Source of the DNA: Chelonoidis abingdonii
Taxonomy: Eukaryota; Chordata; Testudines; Testudinidae
NCBI RefSeq assembly: GCF_003597395.2
Contig: NC_133770.1
Coordinates: 30,566,646-30,630,645 of the forward strand
DNA: 64,000 nucleotides
Direction: 5' to 3'
The notes under the pieces were generated by a model. It searched no databases and had not been told where the DNA came from. It saw only the letters and a list, made by a program, of their open reading frames with translations. Positions 54,801-64,000 of this stretch are shown piece after piece. The position numbers were made by a program, and so were the translations under genes. Numbering within the stretch: position 1 is the first letter of the stretch; each line of letters starts with the position of its first letter.

Positions 54801-57399
54801 AAGATAAAATTCAATTAAAAATTAATTTTACAGACTTTTTAAAAATAATCAGTGATAAAGGAAACATCATACATCCTTTGAGTCAGGGATGGCATATAAT
54901 TTTTATCTTTGGAAATCATCAGGCAAAGTTACGACACTATATAAATACTTAATATAATATCAAAGGGGGAGAAAGTGTGATGTAGTTGTTTGAGCAGGGG
55001 AGTTCAGCACAGTAGAATAGCAGAACTAAGGCATTTGGAGGGGGCAGCAAGTAGCTATATATGAGCCATGGGTATCATATGTCTCCAGGAGTACACATGT
55101 GCTATGAGGTAGTGTTGGGAGTATGTTCTATGAGATAATGCTTAGCTACTATGATGTGGGGACAATAGAAGGATCAGCAAAGGGCAGAGGGTCATGTGAT
55201 GTGCACTGTCAGGAGTATGTGTGGTCTGAGATGCATGTTTATGCTGGCTAGAGGGGTGTGTAAAGGTGCACGTCCCAAGTGAGGATGTGTGGTAGGAAAA
55301 ATGATCTGTGGGGGTATGTGTGTGGATATCTCACATAAGGTTATTTTGGTGCACTCTGAGAAGGAGTGGTGTATATGTGGTCAGAGTGGGGGACAAAGAG
55401 CAGATGGGTTGCACGCATATGTGCATAAGTGGTTATACAAGGCATGCATATGTTTACGTGGGGATGAGGGTGCCTAGCCCTCTGAGAAAGGGTGTTTGCA
55501 GTCTGAAGAAGCATGCCGCACTCCTGAGGATAGTCACCTAGGTGCCATAAGGGTGCAAATATGTGCCTTTTAAGGAGCAATGATGTATGTGCCAGAGAAA
55601 GTGTGGTGGGGGCGCATTTTGGGGGACACTTGGATGAATGAATGAACATTTATATACAGTGCAAAGGGATTGGGTGCACAAAGCATGGTGTTCATTGAGA
55701 GTGTTGCTTGGTTACAGATGGCTGGCTTCATCAACAGTCATTTGTCAGGAAAAAATATCGGTGAGGAAAATGCTGATAACTTAAAACTTTAAAATAACAA
55801 CACATACACACGCTGTGCAGCAGGGAGAGAAAATCCTGTATTTCTTTAAATTAAGACTTCAAACTAAATTTAAAGGAAGTAGAAATTGATTTTGAGTATA
55901 TAATATTTTTAGTGATTACTGTCAAAACTGTAACTATGGAAAAAAGTTGATATTTTCCTATTAGCCCTATAGTGGAAAAGGCAAATTTATGATGTCTCAT
56001 AGATTTTGAAATTAACTTGTTAAAAAAAAAGTTAACAAAGTGTCTCAAGGACTTGTGGCTAACCACTGTCTTTATGATTATCCTGTTCACACAGATCTTG
56101 AACTTCTCTGCTCAGTTTAAAGGAAGACTTAACCATATGTTTTCAAAACAGTTGCCTTGCTATGAAATGGCCTCAGATTATAGTGTTGTATTAAAATATA
56201 AATAACTTTATGATCACAGTACTTACATTACTTCTGTGGCAATACTTGACTTTTTCAGCTTCTGCAACCTGTCCACATTTATGTTGATGGCCACCCAAGT
56301 TCAATAAATATTCCTCCCATTTCTGCAATCCATTATTAGTTTTACAGTACTCTGGGAACATTAGGTCATATCCCATCTAGCTTTCCCTTTGGGAAAGCAT
56401 GACTTACATAAATATTGTTCTCACAATGATCTTTACTGGGCAGCAGGAAATGGGATTTTTTAAAATGTCCTTTATGAGCGTAAATGGGCACATAACGCTT
56501 ACTTTATAATTACTGTTTACAAAAAGAGTATATAGCCATTCAGTAATTAGGAAAAGATATAAGAGCATTTCATTTAGAAAGGTATTTCAGATTTCATTTT
56601 GCAGTAAGGAAACTTCCAGTAAGTTGCTAGGTAATAGGATAACCTTCTCCCTTTGTATATGAAAGTGAATCTATCAAACGGCAGGTTTATTCATAGCTGT
56701 CTTGTCTTTCAGAATTTTGGCAGGCATTTTTTTTCCCTGTCTCATGGATGGGTTTTAACAAAATTTAATCTTGAAAAGTAAACAGCTCATCACTTTTGAA
56801 ATACTGCAGGCACCAGTAGAAGAGAGGGTGTGGGTGTGTACAAGTGCACATACACATAATACAAGAAAGTAATCTGTGTAAAAGTTTTTAGGATAATGAC
56901 TAGATCAGAAATATTTATCTGATGAAAAGAGGTGAGAGCTGTGTGAATATTATCAAACTTCAGCCCATGTTCACAAAAGTTTGGCGAATGTGGTGTGAGG
57001 TTTGTTTGCACAGCTGGGAAGACATCAAACTCCCTGTTCCCAGCTGGCCTTCCTTGCTCACCCCAACAGCTGTTCCATGCCCCCAACTGTCCCCATAACC
57101 CCAACCTTCCAAAGATATCAGTTGTCTGTGAAAGGAAGGGTTCTTCTTGGAGGTGGGGAGTTCAACAAATTTAAACTTCCAAGTGAATCTGTAGGGGCTT
57201 GTTTGTTCCCAGTGCCTGAGGTCCAAACTGCAGTGTTTTTTTGTGGACCTGTGTGTGAATCAAACTCTGCAGGGTTTGCACAGCCATGGGGAAGAAGTGA
57301 TATTTCAGCAAGTTCATGCAATCAGGAGCACAGCTGTGGAAAAAACACTTTGGCAACTGCTATTTGAGTTCACTTGGTTTCAGGCTGTTCAGTTTAGCT
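51863..57399. other. Intron H-I, first part
   Basis: 5.5 kb. From 51863 to 54900 nothing is recognised apart from an (AAAAT)n tract. From 54960 to 55650 the + strand is rich in G and T with recurring tatg, gtgtg and aggagtatg pieces; it looks like a decayed tandem array or satellite, but no unit can be fixed. 55700-57390 shows no named feature. Confidence 0.5.
54437..54460. repeat. (AAAAT)n microsatellite
   Basis: About five pure copies of the pentamer aaaat/aataa in aataaaataaaataaaataa. Short simple repeat. Confidence 0.9.
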
Positions 57400-57572
57400 C
57401 AGTATTTCTCGGACTTTTGAGAGCTAAGTCTCCAGTTAGGAAAATGAACTCAACTGCCACCCTTCTTCAACTCTGCCATATTAGTGAGCAGTATGGGGGA
57501 TTTTTGCATTGCCGCTGTTCTGCACACTCACTCATTTGCACACCCCCACGGTAGGCTGGTTGGGAAATGCTG
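57400..57572. mobile_element. hAT-type MITE
   Basis: Left end cagtatttctcggac, right end ggttgggaaatgctg, inverted repeats of Charlie type (cagtgtttcccaacc). Flanks gtttagct (57392-57399) and cattagct (57573-57580) match at 6 of 8. 173 bp, non-coding. Confidence 0.75.
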
Positions 57573-57825
57573 CATTAGCTTATGCTTGGGGTCAGTGGTT
57601 TTACAATTTCTGGTTTAGATTTAAATATATTTAGTTCAAATTTAAGACATTTACTTTCATATAATAGTCCTAGGAAGATGGGTTATACTGTTGTCTACTT
57701 TTCTTTGAATGCTACGTAGCACAATGAGGCCCAAATCCAGATTGGGGCCTACTGGGCGCCTTTCTAATATAAACACTTTATGACAGTATCATTCTTCATG
57801 GCTCTGGTATGAATAATACATAGTT

Positions 57826-58055
57826 GTGGGAGGCAAGGTGTCCTAGTGGATAGAGCACCGAACTGGGACTCGGGAGAGCTATGTTCTATTCCTGGCTCTT
57901 CACTGACCAGCTGAGTGACAGAGGGCAAGTCACTTTGTCCCTCTGTGTCTCATTATCTCATTCTGTAAAATGGAGTTACTGATTTCCTTTCTTAAAGCAC
58001 TTTGAGATCAGCTAACAAAAAGCTCTGTATAAAAGTTAGGTATTATATTATTATT
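57826..58055 (+). repeat. MIR-like SINE with tRNA-derived head
   Basis: Head: aggtgtcctagtggatagag (A-box-like) and gctatgttctattcctggct (B-box-like). Body: gtgacagagggcaagtcact, gtccctctgtgtctcattat, ctgtaaaatggagttactga and agcactttgagatcagct. The best-preserved MIR-type copy in the window. An interspersed SINE, not a functional tRNA gene: there is no cloverleaf. Confidence 0.75.
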
Positions 58056-58109
58056 ATTAGAATAATATATTCAGTTACACGCATCTTATTACCAGAAAGA
58101 TAATCAAAA

Positions 58110-58450
58110 ATGGGAGAAAGTTAAGGGCAAACCAGTGAAAAGGGCTGGCAGGTGGAGGACTACATTGTTTTATTTATGATATTGAAAGAGTTACGTACAT
58201 ATAGCTTGGCAAAGCGACAACTAAATGTGGATATGATAATAGTTGAAAAAATTTGAAGAATGTGAACACCAATGATGCAGTGGAATTTTTTAATATCATA
58301 AAATGAGGACTTCCTCACAGTTAGTTTGAGGAAGTAAGAAAAGTTAAGGAAAATCTTCCTGATAATAAGAGCTATTAGCCTGTGTAGTGGTCTCCCAAAC
58401 AAAGCACTGGAAGTGTGATCACATGGCACCTTTAAAAATATGCGGGCCAG
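58110..58450 (+). repeat. Possible old CR1/L3-type LINE 3' piece
   Basis: Contains gaggacttcctcacagttag, attagcctgtgtagtggtct and cccaaacaaagcactggaag, reminiscent of CR1/L3 3' coding ends. Very diverged; uncertain. Confidence 0.35.
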
Positions 58451-63744
<5,294 letters not shown>

Positions 63745-64000
63745 GCCAACCCCTAAAACTTAAGTCAACCTAGCTAAGTTGCTCAGGGCTGTGAAAAAAA
63801 TTGCACCCTGTGCAAAGTAGTGAATTCAACCTAATCCCCACTGTAGTTGCAGCTAGGTTGATAGAAGAATTCTTTCACTGACCCTTGATACTGCCTCTCG
63901 GAGAGGTCGATTACCTACATCAATGGAAAATCCCCTTCTGTCCATGTAACATGCATCTGCGGTACAGGACTATAGAGGCACAGCTGCAGCGCCGTAGCTG
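63745..64000. mobile_element. Harbinger-like MITE, cut by window end
   Basis: Ordered blocks cctagctaagttgctcaggg, ctgtgaaaaaaattgcaccc, tcggagaggtcgattaccta, ccccttctgtccatgtaaca and ggcacagctgcagcgc match the fragment at 39410-39626. The right terminus is beyond the window. Confidence 0.6.

Noticed and set aside
57002..57367. Plus-strand open frame of 121 codons
   Set aside because: Sits in intron H-I with no splice sites that fit PARD3 phase and no recognised motif.
57826..57900. tRNA gene
   Set aside because: A- and B-box-like motifs belong to a MIR-type SINE with its body downstream; no cloverleaf or anticodon stem can be drawn.

Overview
The window is a stretch of non-mammalian amniote nuclear DNA, most likely from a turtle. 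It contains no bacterial or viral gene organisation. The evidence is AT-rich introns with spliced coding blocks, CR1 LINE fragments in both orientations, MIR-like CORE-SINE pieces and many short hAT and PIF/Harbinger-type DNA transposons, with no L1 or Alu visible. The species call is an inference from repeat style.

The only host gene I can support is the middle of PARD3 (Par-3, the cell-polarity scaffold), on the + strand. Nine exons run from 2824 to 59742. Their splice sites and phases fit together without a break: 1294 coding bases in one open frame. They encode the end of PDZ2, the PDZ2-PDZ3 linker, all of PDZ3, and the region up to and through the aPKC-binding CR3 segment, including the serine and threonine equivalent to human Ser827 and Thr833. 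The 5' exons (N-terminal CR1 domain, PDZ1, most of PDZ2) and the 3' exons lie outside the window.

Region by region: 1-2823 is the end of an upstream intron with a small TIR element. 2824-7353 holds exons A and B. 7354-22274 is a 14.9 kb intron with MIR pieces, two hAT-type elements nested one in the other (10771-13459 around 11169-12954), a related 310-bp MITE, a CR1 copy and a hAT MITE with a perfect 8-bp target duplication. 22275-23075 holds the two PDZ3 exons. 23076-37426 is a 14.4 kb intron whose 3' half holds a three-level nest: a hAT element, split by a Gypsy-type LTR retrotransposon, itself split by a Harbinger MITE. 37427-37577 is exon E. 37578-46142 has Harbinger and hAT MITEs and a CR1 reverse-transcriptase fragment. 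46143-51862 holds three exons, including a 45-bp cassette. 51863-59514 is an intron with a MIR-like SINE and a hAT MITE. 59515-59742 is the CR3 exon. 59743-64000 is intron that runs into a truncated Harbinger-like repeat at the window edge.

I did not find a new biological system. The most interesting items are the datable nest of mobile elements, a hAT derivative that has the same end on both sides in inverted orientation, GC-rich payloads inside hAT and Harbinger shells, and a 3-nt tandem splice donor in PARD3. Repeat family names come from recognised motifs, termini and target duplications, not from a database search.
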